Source of the DNA: JAUILA01 sp050289805 | GTDB taxonomy: Bacteria; Bacteroidota; Bacteroidia; Cytophagales; Cyclobacteriaceae | Reading direction: 5' to 3' | DNA: 64,000 nt | Assembly: GCA_050289805.1 (NCBI GenBank) | Contig: JBNKGL010000006.1 | Coordinates: 62,001 to 126,000 of the forward strand | Part shown: positions 9,757 through 18,084 of the stretch, piece by piece | Numbering within the stretch: position 1 is the stretch's first letter | Layout: each line of letters begins with the position of its first letter | Made by a program: the position numbers and the translations under genes | Notes under the pieces: model-generated | Database searches by the model: none | The model's input: the letters and a program-made list of their open reading frames with translations, nothing else | What the model was told of the DNA's origin: nothing

Positions 9757-9787
9757 TTTGTTAACTTACTTTTAGTTACTATCTTTG
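9757..9787 (+). promoter_or_regulatory. Strong Bacteroidota-type promoter of the ribosomal protein superoperon
   Basis: TTTG at 9757-9760 and TATCTTTG at 9780-9787 are spaced by 19 bp. Both boxes match the consensus perfectly. Transcription should begin near 9793, giving a leader of about 55 nt before the rplC ATG at 9849. I see no clear rho-independent terminator between recO and this promoter. The rest of the 190-bp gap (9659-9848) contains no gene I can support. Confidence 0.8.
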
Positions 9788-9848
9788 CAGTCCTTTTGCG
9801 GAAAAACTGTGGAAGGGTTAGCACAACTACGCTTATAAAGATTAGAAA

Positions 9849-10481
9849 ATGTCTGGTATTATAGGAAGAAAAATCGGTATGACTAGCATATTCAGTGCCG
9901 CTGGAAAAAATGTTCCATGCACGGTTATAGAGGCTGGTCCCTGTGTGATCACACAGGTTAAGAATGAAGAGACTGATGGCTATAAGGCGGTACAGCTTGC
10001 TTTTGGAGAAGCAAAGGAAAAAAATGTACCCAAGGCGCTGTTAGGACATTTCAAAAAAGCGAACACCACGCCCAAGCGGGAAGTGGTTGAGTTCCGCGAT
10101 TTTCGAATGGAATTTGACGGAGAGATCCAGTTAGGACAGGAAGTTCGCGTTGGCGATGTTTTTGTTGAGGGAGATTTTGTGGATGCCATTGGTCAATCGA
10201 AGGGTAAAGGATTTCAGGGCGTAGTAAAGCGTCATGGCTTCGGTGGTGTTGGTCAGAGTACTCACGGACAGCACAACAGGTTGCGTGCACCGGGTTCAAT
10301 CGGTGGAGCTTCTTATCCGGCACGTGTATTCAAAGGTATGCGAATGGCGGGACGTACAGGAAACAATCGTGTAAAGATGGTAAACCTGCGTGTGATGAAA
10401 ATTATTCCTGAGCAGAACATTGTATTGATCAGTGGATCTGTGCCTGGAGCAACTAATTCAATCGTAATACTTGAGAAATAA
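9849..10481 (+). CDS. rplC: 50S ribosomal protein L3
   Basis: This 210-residue early-assembly protein contacts the peptidyl-transferase region of 23S rRNA through a long internal loop. The signature STHGQHNRLRAPGSIGG-type segment is clear at about residues 137-155. It is the first gene of the superoperon here, because rpsJ (S10), normally immediately upstream, is missing. It overlaps rplD by one base (TAATG). Length is normal. Confidence 0.98.
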   Translation: MSGIIGRKIGMTSIFSAAGKNVPCTVIEAGPCVITQVKNEETDGYKAVQLAFGEAKEKNVPKALLGHFKKANTTPKREVVEFRDFRMEFDGEIQLGQEVRVGDVFVEGDFVDAIGQSKGKGFQGVVKRHGFGGVGQSTHGQHNRLRAPGSIGGASYPARVFKGMRMAGRTGNNRVKMVNLRVMKIIPEQNIVLISGSVPGATNSIVILEK

Positions 10482-11116
10482 TGGATATTTCAGTTAAAAA
10501 ATATACGGGTGAAGATACAGGCCGCAAGGTTACACTTTCTGCGGAGGTGTTCAATATCGAGCCCAATGATCACGCTATTTATTTAGATGTGAAGCAATAC
10601 CTGGCCAATCAGCGTCAGGGAACGCACAAGTCGAAAGAGCGTGCAGAGATCGTTGGATCTACACGCAAGATCAAGAAGCAAAAAGGAACCGGTACTGCGC
10701 GTGCGGGTAGCATCAAGTCACCGATTTTCAAGGGTGGTGGACGTGTATTCGGGCCAAGACCTCGCAATTATTCATTCAAACTGAATAAGAAGCTGAAGGA
10801 ACTGGCACGTAAGTCGGCACTTACCTACAAGGCGCAGGATGGCGGCATTGCGATTGTTGAGGATTTCAATTTTGAAGCTCCTAAAACCAAAGAATACATC
10901 AAGTTGTTGGAAGCGTTGTCAATGGACAGCAAGAAGACGTTGCTGGTGTTAGGTGAAAACAACAAGAACGTGGTATTGTCGGGAAGGAACCTGAAGAACA
11001 CGAAGATTGTGATGGCAGATTCACTGAATACATATGATGTATTGAATGCTGACAATCTGATCCTGAGCGAGAGCTCGATTGAAAAGATCGATAATTTATT
11101 GAATAAGAAATCATGA
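10481..11116 (+). CDS. rplD: 50S ribosomal protein L4
   Basis: This 211-residue protein lines the peptide exit tunnel with its extended loop. The conserved basic region KKQKGTGTARAGSIKSP and the following FGPRPRNYSFKLNKK segment identify it. In E. coli, L4 also represses its own operon, but I see no E. coli-like leader here. It is flanked by L3 and L23, with an ATGA overlap with rplW. Confidence 0.98.
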   Translation: MDISVKKYTGEDTGRKVTLSAEVFNIEPNDHAIYLDVKQYLANQRQGTHKSKERAEIVGSTRKIKKQKGTGTARAGSIKSPIFKGGGRVFGPRPRNYSFKLNKKLKELARKSALTYKAQDGGIAIVEDFNFEAPKTKEYIKLLEALSMDSKKTLLVLGENNKNVVLSGRNLKNTKIVMADSLNTYDVLNADNLILSESSIEKIDNLLNKKS

Positions 11117-11400
11117 GCGTATTAATAAAACCCGTAGTAACAGAAAAAGTCTCTGCGCTCAATGAAAAGGGCAAGTATGGTTTCATTGTAGACCGCAAAG
11201 CCAATAAGGTGGAGATCAAGAAGGCTGTAGAAAAGATGTACGGCGTAACGGTAGAGCATGTGAATACAATGAACTACCTGGGTAAAAAGAAAACGCGGTA
11301 TACAAAGTCCCGGGTCATTTCAGGAAGAGGACCTTCATACAAGAAGGCGATCATTACTGTGAAGGACGGAGATGTAATTGATTTTTACAGCGAAATTTAA
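11113..11400 (+). CDS. rplW: 50S ribosomal protein L23
   Basis: This 95-residue protein sits at the tunnel exit, where trigger factor and the signal recognition particle dock. It begins with the typical IKPVVTEKVSAL motif and contains FIVDRKANKVEIKKAVEKMY-type sequence. Its order between L4 and L2 is canonical, and it is followed by L2 after 13 bp. Confidence 0.97.
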   Translation: MSVLIKPVVTEKVSALNEKGKYGFIVDRKANKVEIKKAVEKMYGVTVEHVNTMNYLGKKKTRYTKSRVISGRGPSYKKAIITVKDGDVIDFYSEI

Positions 11401-11413
11401 AAGTTAGGAAGAA

Positions 11414-12241
11414 ATGGCAGTTAAGAAATTACGACCGGTTACTCCTGGACAGCGTTACAGAGTCGCTCCAATGTTCACCGAGATCACGAAAAGTGAGCCG
11501 GAGAAGTCGTTGGTTGTGACCCGTAAGAAGAGCGGTGGACGTAACAACAGCGGTAAGATGACCATGCGTTATATTGGTGGTGGTCACAAGCAAAAGATCC
11601 GCCTTATCGACTTCAAAAGAAATAAGACCGAAGTACCGGCAACGGTGAAGGCAATTGAATATGATCCTTCGCGTACTGCAAGGATCGCTTTGTTGTACTA
11701 TGCTGATGGAGCGAAGTCTTACATCATTGCACCTGAGGGATTGCAGGTTGGACAGACCGTAGTATCCGGCGAGAATGTAGCACCTGAAGTAGGGAATGCG
11801 CTTCCGCTTGGCAAGATTCCTTTGGGAACCATCGTACACAACATTGAACTGAAGCCCGGACGTGGCGGTGCCATGGCACGTAGCGCCGGGTCTTACTGTC
11901 AGCTTGTGGCACGTGAGGGAAAATATGCGACTGTGAAACTTCCTTCGGGAGAAACACGTCGGATTCTTACTTCGTGCATGGCAACAGTAGGAACGGTTTC
12001 CAATGGCGATCATATGAACGTGACCCTTGGAAAAGCAGGTCGTAACCGTTGGTTGGGTTCAAGACCCCGCACCAGAGGTGTTGCGATGAACCCGGTTGAT
12101 CACCCGATGGGTGGTGGTGAAGGTAGGGCATCCGGAGGACACCCGAGATCACGTAAGGGATTGTACGCGAAAGGAAAGAAGACGCGTTCACCTAAGAAGT
12201 ATTCTAATAACCTAATTATAAGCAGAGGTAAGAAGAAATAA
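11414..12241 (+). CDS. rplB: 50S ribosomal protein L2
   Basis: This 275-residue protein is needed for subunit association and peptidyl transfer. The C-terminal signature MNPVDHPMGGGEGRASGGHP includes the histidine region of L2 near the peptidyl-transferase centre. The basic C-terminus (SPKKYSNNLIISRGKKK) is normal. Its stop overlaps the rpsS start (TAATG). Confidence 0.98.
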   Translation: MAVKKLRPVTPGQRYRVAPMFTEITKSEPEKSLVVTRKKSGGRNNSGKMTMRYIGGGHKQKIRLIDFKRNKTEVPATVKAIEYDPSRTARIALLYYADGAKSYIIAPEGLQVGQTVVSGENVAPEVGNALPLGKIPLGTIVHNIELKPGRGGAMARSAGSYCQLVAREGKYATVKLPSGETRRILTSCMATVGTVSNGDHMNVTLGKAGRNRWLGSRPRTRGVAMNPVDHPMGGGEGRASGGHPRSRKGLYAKGKKTRSPKKYSNNLIISRGKKK

Positions 12242-12519
12242 TGGCTAGATCACTAAAAAAAGGACCTTATATAGATTTCCGTCTCGAGAACAAAGTCGAG
12301 ACCATGACAGAATCTGGAAAGAAATCTGTGATCAAGACATGGTCACGTCGTTCAATGATTTCCCCTGATTTCGTGGGATTTACATTCGCTGTACACAACG
12401 GAAATAAATTTATTCCGGTATATGTCACTGAAAACATGGTAGGACACAAACTCGGTGAGTTTGCACCCACCAGGAACTTCAGGGGCCACGTCGGTAAGAA
12501 AGATAAAGGCAAGAGATAA
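12241..12519 (+). CDS. rpsS: 30S ribosomal protein S19
   Basis: This 92-residue head protein forms the S13-S19 pair that contacts the A-site tRNA and 23S bridge. Diagnostic segments are MARSLKKGPYID at the start and TWSRRSMISPDFVGFT in the middle, with GEFAPTRNFRGH near the end. It lies in canonical order between L2 and L22. Confidence 0.98.
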   Translation: MARSLKKGPYIDFRLENKVETMTESGKKSVIKTWSRRSMISPDFVGFTFAVHNGNKFIPVYVTENMVGHKLGEFAPTRNFRGHVGKKDKGKR

Positions 12520-12521
12520 TT

Positions 12522-12905
12522 ATGGAGGCTGTAGCTAAACTTAATAATGTACCCACTTCTCCGCGCAAGATGCGATTGGTGGCAGATTTAATTCGTGGCG
12601 AACAGGTGAACCGTGCGCTGAATATTCTGAAATTCGAACCGAAGCAGGGTGCAGCACGCCTGGAGAAACTGTTGCTTTCTGCTATTGCCAACTGGCAGCA
12701 AAAGAACGAAGATGTGGATCTGGAAGATGCGGACCTTTATGTGAAAGAGATTCGTGTTGACAGCGGCAGAATACTGAAGCGTTTGCGTCCTGCACCCCAG
12801 GGCCGTGCGCACAGAATTCGAAAGCGTTCAAATCACGTAACACTCATCCTGGAAAGCAGAAATGCTGCCGAGGCATCGACAACGGAAGATAATAACGAAG
12901 AATAA
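12522..12905 (+). CDS. rplV: 50S ribosomal protein L22
   Basis: This 127-residue protein lines the exit tunnel with a beta hairpin. The motif NVPTSPRKMRLVADLIRG near the start and the hairpin RRAPQGRAHRIRKRSNHVT-like segment (here LRPAPQGRAHRIRKRSNH) identify it. The last 12 residues form an acidic tail. It is followed by rpsC after 9 bp. Confidence 0.98.
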   Translation: MEAVAKLNNVPTSPRKMRLVADLIRGEQVNRALNILKFEPKQGAARLEKLLLSAIANWQQKNEDVDLEDADLYVKEIRVDSGRILKRLRPAPQGRAHRIRKRSNHVTLILESRNAAEASTTEDNNEE

Positions 12906-12914
12906 TAAGATATA

Positions 12915-13661
12915 ATGGGACAGAAAGTAAACCCGATAGCGTTTAGACTTGGAATCATCAGAGGATGGGATTCAAACTGGTACGGAGGAAATACCTTCTC
13001 TGAAAAGCTGGTTGAGGATCACAACATCCGCAAATATATCGATGCCCGTATCCCTAAGGGTGGCATCTCGAAAGTGATCATTGAGCGCACGCTTAAAAGA
13101 ATTACACTTACCATTCACACGGCTCGTCCGGGTGTGGTAATTGGTAAGGGAGGTTCTGAAGTTGACAAGATCAAGGAAGAATTGAAGAAGCTGACAGGCA
13201 AAGATGTTCAGATCAATATTTTCGAGATCAAACGTCCTGAGCTTGATGCAAAACTGGTAGGTGATTCTATTGCCCAGCAGCTTGAAGCCCGTATATCATA
13301 CCGTCGCGCAATGAAGCAGGCTATTGCTTCAGCCATGCGTGTGGGTGCATTGGGAATTAAGATCAAGGTAAGTGGCCGACTGGGTGGTGCTGAAATGGCT
13401 CGTTCAGAACAATATAAGGAAGGTCGTATTCCTCTGCATACGCTTCGTGCCGATATTGATTATGCCATTTGTGAAGCCAATACGGTTTATGGTAAAATCG
13501 GTATCAAGGTATGGATCTTCAAAGGTGAGGTTTACGGAAAGCGTGATCTTTCACCGAATGTAGGAATGGGTAGTAACACTGGTGGACCTGGTGGTGGCGG
13601 ACCTCGCGGTGGTCGTCGCAGGGACAATCAGGGTGGACCCAGAAGGAAACGTAGTAAATAA
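12915..13661 (+). CDS. rpsC: 30S ribosomal protein S3
   Basis: This 248-residue protein has an N-terminal KH domain (GVVIGKGGSEVDKIKEEL carries the GxxG loop) and the C-terminal S3 domain. It sits at the mRNA entry channel and contributes to the helicase activity of the ribosome. The last 35 residues are a glycine- and arginine-rich tail (GGPGGGGPRGGRRR) longer than in E. coli S3. Confidence 0.98.
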   Translation: MGQKVNPIAFRLGIIRGWDSNWYGGNTFSEKLVEDHNIRKYIDARIPKGGISKVIIERTLKRITLTIHTARPGVVIGKGGSEVDKIKEELKKLTGKDVQINIFEIKRPELDAKLVGDSIAQQLEARISYRRAMKQAIASAMRVGALGIKIKVSGRLGGAEMARSEQYKEGRIPLHTLRADIDYAICEANTVYGKIGIKVWIFKGEVYGKRDLSPNVGMGSNTGGPGGGGPRGGRRRDNQGGPRRKRSK

Positions 13662-13696
13662 GGAATTTAGCCGCAGGGCGATAAAGATATAGCATT

Positions 13697-14119
13697 ATGT
13701 TACAGCCGAAAAGAGTAAAATTCAGAAAGAAGCAGAAGGGCCGTGTAAAAGGTATCGCACAGCGTGGCCATATGATTGCTTTTGGTGCTTTTGGAATTAA
13801 GGCGCTTGAGCCGGGATGGATTACCTCACGTCAGATTGAAGCAGCGAGGATCGCGATGACCCGTGCTATGAAACGTGAAGGTCAGGTATGGATTCGGATT
13901 TTCCCTGATAAGCCGGTCACAAAGAAGCCTGCTGAAGTTCGAATGGGTAAGGGTAAGGGTGCACCTGAATATTGGGTAGCCGTTGTTCGCCCCGGAACCA
14001 TCCTGTTCGAAGCGGGTGGTGTAGACATTGAATTGGCGAAGGAAGCATTACGCCTTGCGCAGCAGAAATTGCCGATTAAAACAAAATTTGTAGTACGTAG
14101 AGATTACGTTGAACAATAG
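13697..14119 (+). CDS. rplP: 50S ribosomal protein L16
   Basis: This 140-residue protein organises the A-site and contacts tRNA elbows. The opening MLQPKRVKFRKKQKGR and the internal RIAMTRAMKREGQVWIRIFPDKP-type segment are characteristic. A 35-bp spacer separates it from rpsC, larger than most gaps in the operon, and I see no clear promoter there. Confidence 0.98.
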   Translation: MLQPKRVKFRKKQKGRVKGIAQRGHMIAFGAFGIKALEPGWITSRQIEAARIAMTRAMKREGQVWIRIFPDKPVTKKPAEVRMGKGKGAPEYWVAVVRPGTILFEAGGVDIELAKEALRLAQQKLPIKTKFVVRRDYVEQ

Positions 14120-14124
14120 AAATC

Positions 14125-14319
14125 ATGAAGAATTCAGAAATACGTGCGTTAAGCCTGGATGAGCTGAAGCAGAAACTTGCCAGTGAGCAGGAGGCTTTCG
14201 ATAAAATGAAATTTGCACACGCGATTTCACCTGTTGAAAATCCTATGAAAATCAGGGACACCCGGAAACTGATTGCCCGGTTGCAGACTGAATTAAGAGC
14301 TAAAGAACTTGCTAAATAA
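14125..14319 (+). CDS. rpmC: 50S ribosomal protein L29
   Basis: This 64-residue, two-helix protein binds near the tunnel exit next to L23. It has the helix pattern of L29 (EIRALSLDELKQKLASEQEA, then RDTRKLIARLQTELRAKE). Position between L16 and S17 is canonical. Confidence 0.96.
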   Translation: MKNSEIRALSLDELKQKLASEQEAFDKMKFAHAISPVENPMKIRDTRKLIARLQTELRAKELAK

Positions 14320-14326
14320 CTAGTAA

Positions 14327-14584
14327 ATGGAGTCTAGAAGATTAAGAAAAGAAAGAGTAGGGCAGGTTGCCAGCAACAAGATGGACAAGACCATCACGGT
14401 TGTTGTGAACCGCAAGGAGAAACACCCTATCTATGGTAAGTTTGTGAACAAAACTACCAAGTTTATGGCTCATGACGAAAAGGGCGAATGTGGCATCGGT
14501 GATACGGTTCGTATCATGGAAACCCGTCCGTTGAGCAAGAACAAGCGTTGGAGATTAGTTGAAATCATTGAAAAGGCGAAATAA
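14327..14584 (+). CDS. rpsQ: 30S ribosomal protein S17
   Basis: This 85-residue OB-fold protein binds 16S rRNA early in assembly. The motif GQVASNKMDKTITVVVNR and the DTVRIMETRPLSKNKRWRLV segment are diagnostic of S17. It lies between L29 and L14 with small spacers. Confidence 0.98.
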   Translation: MESRRLRKERVGQVASNKMDKTITVVVNRKEKHPIYGKFVNKTTKFMAHDEKGECGIGDTVRIMETRPLSKNKRWRLVEIIEKAK

Positions 14585-14586
14585 CC

Positions 14587-14955
14587 ATGATACAGCAGGA
14601 ATCTAGATTGAACGTCGCGGATAACAGCGGAGCCAAAGAGGTTCTTTGTATCCGTGTATTGGGAGGTACCGGTAAGCGGTATGCTTCTGTGGGTGACAAA
14701 ATCGTTGTATCGGTGAAGTCGGCCCTTTCCTCTTCAAACCTGAAGAAGGGAACTGTTTCGAAGGCGGTTATCGTTCGTACCAAGAAGGAAGTACGTCGCA
14801 AGGATGGATCTTATATCCGTTTCGAGGACAATGCTGCCGTATTGCTGAACCCGAACGATGAGCCAAGAGGTACACGTATCTTCGGACCCGTAGCACGTGA
14901 ATTGCGTGAAAAACAATTTATGAAGATTGTTTCTTTAGCGCCAGAAGTATTATAA
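14587..14955 (+). CDS. rplN: 50S ribosomal protein L14
   Basis: This 122-residue protein forms intersubunit bridges and is the docking site of the silencing factor RsfS. The sequence begins MIQQESRLNVADNSGAKEV and ends GPVARELREKQFMKIVSLAPEVL-like, both typical. The 2-bp spacing from rpsQ indicates the same transcript. Confidence 0.98.
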   Translation: MIQQESRLNVADNSGAKEVLCIRVLGGTGKRYASVGDKIVVSVKSALSSSNLKKGTVSKAVIVRTKKEVRRKDGSYIRFEDNAAVLLNPNDEPRGTRIFGPVARELREKQFMKIVSLAPEVL

Positions 14956-14959
14956 GACC

Positions 14960-15307
14960 ATGGAAAAAACGAATAACAAACAGCCTAAGCTGCACATACG
15001 TAAAGGAGATACCGTGAAGGTTATATCCGGAAACTCGAAAGGCAAGACAGGCCAGGTATTAGAGGTAAATCGTGAGAAGCGACGTGCCTTCGTGGAAGGA
15101 GTGAACATTGTTACCAAGCATGTTAAGCCCTCTGCTACTAAGCCTGAAGGAGGCATTGAAAAAACAGAAGCTTCTATCCACATCAGTAACCTGATGGTAG
15201 TGGATCCGGCAACCGGTGATGCGACGCGCATTGGCCGTAAGCCCAACAAGGATAATAAGCTTCAGAGATATTCTAAGAAAACCGGAGAATTTATTAAAAA
15301 TGGCTAA
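14960..15307 (+). CDS. rplX: 50S ribosomal protein L24
   Basis: This 115-residue KOW-domain protein is an assembly initiator for the 50S subunit. The KOW motif is KGDTVKVISGNSKGKTGQV. The C-terminal part has NIVTKHVKPSATKPEGGI, typical of L24. Its 3' end overlaps the start of rplE by 8 bp. Confidence 0.97.
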   Translation: MEKTNNKQPKLHIRKGDTVKVISGNSKGKTGQVLEVNREKRRAFVEGVNIVTKHVKPSATKPEGGIEKTEASIHISNLMVVDPATGDATRIGRKPNKDNKLQRYSKKTGEFIKNG

Positions 15308-15854
15308 TCCGAGACTACAAGAGAAATATTCGAACGAGATCGTTCAGGCCCTGATGGAAAAGTTCCAGTACAAATCGATCATGGAAGTTCCCAAGGTCAC
15401 CAAGATTTGTGTTAACAAGGGTATCGGTGCTGCGGTAGCAGACAAGAAACTTGTTGATGTTGGAGTGGAAGAACTCTCCATTATCACTGGTCAGAAAGCG
15501 GTTCCAACCATTTCAAAGAAATCGATCTCCAACTTTAAGCTTCGCGACGGTATGCCGATTGGCGCACGTGTGACGCTTCGTGGAGAAAAGATGTATGAAT
15601 TCATGGATCGTCTGATGACAGTGGCATTGCCACGTGTTCGTGACTTCCGCGGAATCAGTGATAAAGGCTTTGACGGTCGTGGTAACTATACCCTGGGCGT
15701 GAAGGAGCAGATCATCTTCCCGGAGATCAGTATCGAAAAAGTAAATCGTATCAATGGTATGGACATCACATTTGTGACGACTGCCAATACGGATGAAGAA
15801 GCTTATGAGCTGTTGAAAGCATTTGGAATGCCTTTCGCCGGCGGTAAAAACTAG
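15300..15854 (+). CDS. rplE: 50S ribosomal protein L5
   Basis: This 184-residue protein binds 5S rRNA and contacts P-site tRNA. The conserved segment LPRVRDFRGISDKGFDGRGN is present. I chose the ATG at 15300, which begins MANPRLQEKY as in homologues and overlaps the rplX stop. An upstream in-frame ATG at 15216 lies inside rplX and would add 28 non-homologous residues. Confidence 0.97.
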   Translation: MANPRLQEKYSNEIVQALMEKFQYKSIMEVPKVTKICVNKGIGAAVADKKLVDVGVEELSIITGQKAVPTISKKSISNFKLRDGMPIGARVTLRGEKMYEFMDRLMTVALPRVRDFRGISDKGFDGRGNYTLGVKEQIIFPEISIEKVNRINGMDITFVTTANTDEEAYELLKAFGMPFAGGKN

Positions 15855-15863
15855 AAATATATT

Positions 15864-16133
15864 ATGGCTAGAAAATCAGTAATAGCAAGAGAAATTAAAA
15901 GAGAAAAGCTGGTAGCACAGTATGCAGCCAAGCGCAAGGCTCTTAAGGAAGCAGGAGATTATGTAGGGCTTGACAAGCTTCCCAGAAATGCCTCGCCTGT
16001 TCGGCTTCATAACCGTTGCAAGCTCACCGGCCGTCCGAAAGGTTACATGCGGAAATTCGGTATTTCCAGGGTAACATTTCGTGAAATGGCGTCCAATGGA
16101 AAGATCCCTGGAGTGACAAAAGCAAGCTGGTAA
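15864..16133 (+). CDS. rpsN: 30S ribosomal protein S14, zinc-free type
   Basis: This 89-residue S14 is the long form without the CxxC-CxxC zinc ribbon; the only cysteine is in HNRCKLTGRPKG. S14 is in the head of the small subunit near S3 and S10. It ends with the usual KIPGVTKASW. After it the operon has a 96-bp spacer containing a candidate internal promoter, the largest gap between rplC and secY. Confidence 0.97.
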   Translation: MARKSVIAREIKREKLVAQYAAKRKALKEAGDYVGLDKLPRNASPVRLHNRCKLTGRPKGYMRKFGISRVTFREMASNGKIPGVTKASW

Positions 16134-16148
16134 AAAGATTCTCTTTTA

Positions 16149-16180
16149 TTTTCAATCGAAAAAATAGTTATGTATCTTTG
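16149..16180 (+). promoter_or_regulatory. Candidate internal promoter before rpsH
   Basis: A perfect -7 box TATCTTTG lies at 16173-16180. Twenty bases upstream is TTTT at 16149-16152, a three-of-four match to the -33 TTTG. It sits in the only sizeable spacer of the spc part of the superoperon (16134-16229). Transcription would start near 16185, leaving a leader of about 45 nt before rpsH. Confidence 0.55.
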
Positions 16181-16229
16181 CAGGCCTGTTTCGGCAGGGT
16201 TGCAATTTTACTATTAGAAACATAGAACA

Positions 16230-16628
16230 ATGACAGATCCGATAGCAGATTATTTGACCCGTTTGAGGAATGCCATCAAAGCACGGCATAGGGTGGTGGA
16301 AATCCCTGCTTCCAACTTGAAGAAGGAGATGACCAAATTGCTGCATGAGAAGGGATATATTCTTCACTACAAATTTGAAGATACTCCTGACAACCAGGGC
16401 AAGATTAAAATTGCATTGAAATACGACCTGGAGACGAAGCAGCCGGCGATTACGCACCTGGAGCGCATCTCTAAACCAGGTTTGAGAAAGTACTCCAATG
16501 CGGATGAATTACCCCGCGTTCTGAACGGCCTTGGAATTGCTATCCTGTCGACCTCCCACGGGGTGATCACCGACAAAGAAGCAAGGAATGAGCACGTCGG
16601 CGGAGAGGTATTGTGTTACGTATATTAA
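16230..16628 (+). CDS. rpsH: 30S ribosomal protein S8
   Basis: This 132-residue protein is a primary 16S rRNA binder, and in E. coli it represses the spc operon. The start MTDPIADYLTRLRNA and the C-terminal AILSTSHGVITDKEARNEHVGG-type signature are canonical. Because a candidate promoter lies directly upstream, S8 may head its own sub-operon here. Confidence 0.98.
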   Translation: MTDPIADYLTRLRNAIKARHRVVEIPASNLKKEMTKLLHEKGYILHYKFEDTPDNQGKIKIALKYDLETKQPAITHLERISKPGLRKYSNADELPRVLNGLGIAILSTSHGVITDKEARNEHVGGEVLCYVY

Positions 16629-16642
16629 TATAGAAAAACGAA

Positions 16643-17200
16643 ATGTCACGAATAGGGAAAAAACCAATCAAACTTGCCTCCGGCATTTCCTATACCTTCG
16701 ACCAGAAATCTGGTGAAGTTACAGTGAAAGGTCCGAAAGGGGAGTTGTCACAAATGATAGACCCTTCCTTCAAATTGGTTGAAAATGAAGGAGAGCTGAC
16801 AGTAGAGCGTCCAAGCGAGCAGAAGCGACACAAAGCGATGCATGGCTTATACCGTTCACTGATCAACAACATGGTCGAAGGTGTAACAGACGGGTACACG
16901 AAGAAGTTGGAGCTGGTCGGTGTTGGTTACAAGGCTACCGCCCAGAATAATATCCTGGAACTAAGCCTGGGATATTCACACAATATCTGGCTTGCAGTAC
17001 CTGAGGAGCTTTCGGTAACAGCCGAAACTGAAAAAGGTAAGAATCCTGTGATTACCCTTCAGGGTATCGATAAACAACTTATCGGACAGGTTGCAGCAAA
17101 GATTAGATCATTAAGAAAGGTAGAGCCTTACAAAGGAAAAGGTATTCGATTTGTTGGAGAACAGATCAGACGTAAGGCAGGTAAACAAGCCGCTAAATAA
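16643..17200 (+). CDS. rplF: 50S ribosomal protein L6
   Basis: This 185-residue protein has two tandem L6 folds and sits near the GTPase centre. It begins MSRIGKKPIKL and the C-terminal signature is PYKGKGIRFVGEQIRRKAGK. It lies in canonical order between S8 and L18. Confidence 0.98.
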   Translation: MSRIGKKPIKLASGISYTFDQKSGEVTVKGPKGELSQMIDPSFKLVENEGELTVERPSEQKRHKAMHGLYRSLINNMVEGVTDGYTKKLELVGVGYKATAQNNILELSLGYSHNIWLAVPEELSVTAETEKGKNPVITLQGIDKQLIGQVAAKIRSLRKVEPYKGKGIRFVGEQIRRKAGKQAAK

Positions 17201-17208
17201 TAAGAGCC

Positions 17209-17556
17209 ATGGCATTCGATAAATTAAACAGAAGACTCCGGATCAAGCGCGGTGTGCGCCGCAGAATCAGCGGAACCAGCGAACGTCCTCGTTTGACCAT
17301 CTTTAAAAGTAATAAAGGCATTTATGCCCAGATTATTGATGATACCAAAGGTCATACACTGATCTCCGCTTCTTCGAAGGAGCTGGGACAGGAAAAGTCG
17401 AACGTTGAAGTTTCACAGGCAGTTGGAAAAAAACTTGCTGAAAAGGCAGTGGCCAGTGGAATAGAATCGATCGTATTCGACAGGAACGGATATTTGTATC
17501 ATGGTAAGGTTAAGGCACTGGCTGACGGTGCACGTGAGGGAGGCCTTAAATTTTAA
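17209..17556 (+). CDS. rplR: 50S ribosomal protein L18
   Basis: This 115-residue protein binds 5S rRNA together with L5 and L25. The motif RRRISGTSERPRLTIFKSNK near the N-terminus and FDRNGYLYHGKVKALADGAR near the end identify it. It is followed by rpsE after 5 bp. Confidence 0.98.
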   Translation: MAFDKLNRRLRIKRGVRRRISGTSERPRLTIFKSNKGIYAQIIDDTKGHTLISASSKELGQEKSNVEVSQAVGKKLAEKAVASGIESIVFDRNGYLYHGKVKALADGAREGGLKF

Positions 17557-17561
17557 ATAAT

Positions 17562-18080
17562 ATGTCTGAAAGTAATATTAGATCAGTAAAAGCCAGTGAA
17601 ATCGACCTTAAAGAAAAGGTTGTAGCCATTAAGCGTGTTGCCAAAGTGGTAAAGGGTGGTAGAAGGTTCAGTTTTTCTGCCATCGTGGTTGTTGGAGACG
17701 GTAACGGAGTGGTTGGTTACGGACTTGGTAAGGCGAACGAAGTGACAGATGCGATCACGAAGGGAATTGATGACGCCAAGAAGAACCTGGTAAAGGTTCC
17801 GGTGATCAACGGAACAGTTCCTCATGAGGCATACGGTAAATACAGTGGTGGTTACGTATTGTTGAAGCCTGCTTCTCCTGGTACAGGAGTAATTGCAGGT
17901 GGTGCGATGCGTGCCGTACTTGAAAGTGCCGGTGTTCACAACGTTCTGGCAAAATCTAAAGGATCCAGTAACCCTCACAACGTGGTAAAGGCAACATTTG
18001 ATGCACTTACAACCATGCGTGATCCGTATACTGTGGCACGTCAGCGAGGTATATCATTGTCGAAAGTTTTTAACGGGTAA
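17562..18080 (+). CDS. rpsE: 30S ribosomal protein S5
   Basis: This 172-residue protein contributes to decoding fidelity and the mRNA entry site. It has an S5 N-terminal double-stranded RNA-binding fold (FSAIVVVGDGNGVVGYGLGKA) and the C-terminal alpha-beta domain (PASPGTGVIAGGAMRAVLE). It lies in canonical order before rpmD. Confidence 0.98.
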   Translation: MSESNIRSVKASEIDLKEKVVAIKRVAKVVKGGRRFSFSAIVVVGDGNGVVGYGLGKANEVTDAITKGIDDAKKNLVKVPVINGTVPHEAYGKYSGGYVLLKPASPGTGVIAGGAMRAVLESAGVHNVLAKSKGSSNPHNVVKATFDALTTMRDPYTVARQRGISLSKVFNG

Positions 18081-18084
18081 GAAG

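Noticed and set aside
9659..9848. Possible rpsJ (S10) gene or fragment upstream of rplC
   Set aside because: S10 needs about 300 bp; the gap is 190 bp and no reading frame resembles S10.
15216..15299. N-terminal extension of L5
   Set aside because: It lies inside rplX in another frame and lacks similarity to any L5 N-terminus; the ATG at 15300 fits the family.
16180..16203. Imperfect hairpin (9-bp arms with one mismatch) just upstream of rpsH, considered as an S8 operator
   Set aside because: The 5' arm overlaps the predicted -7 promoter box, so most of it would not be in the transcript, and I cannot match it to the S8-binding rRNA helix.
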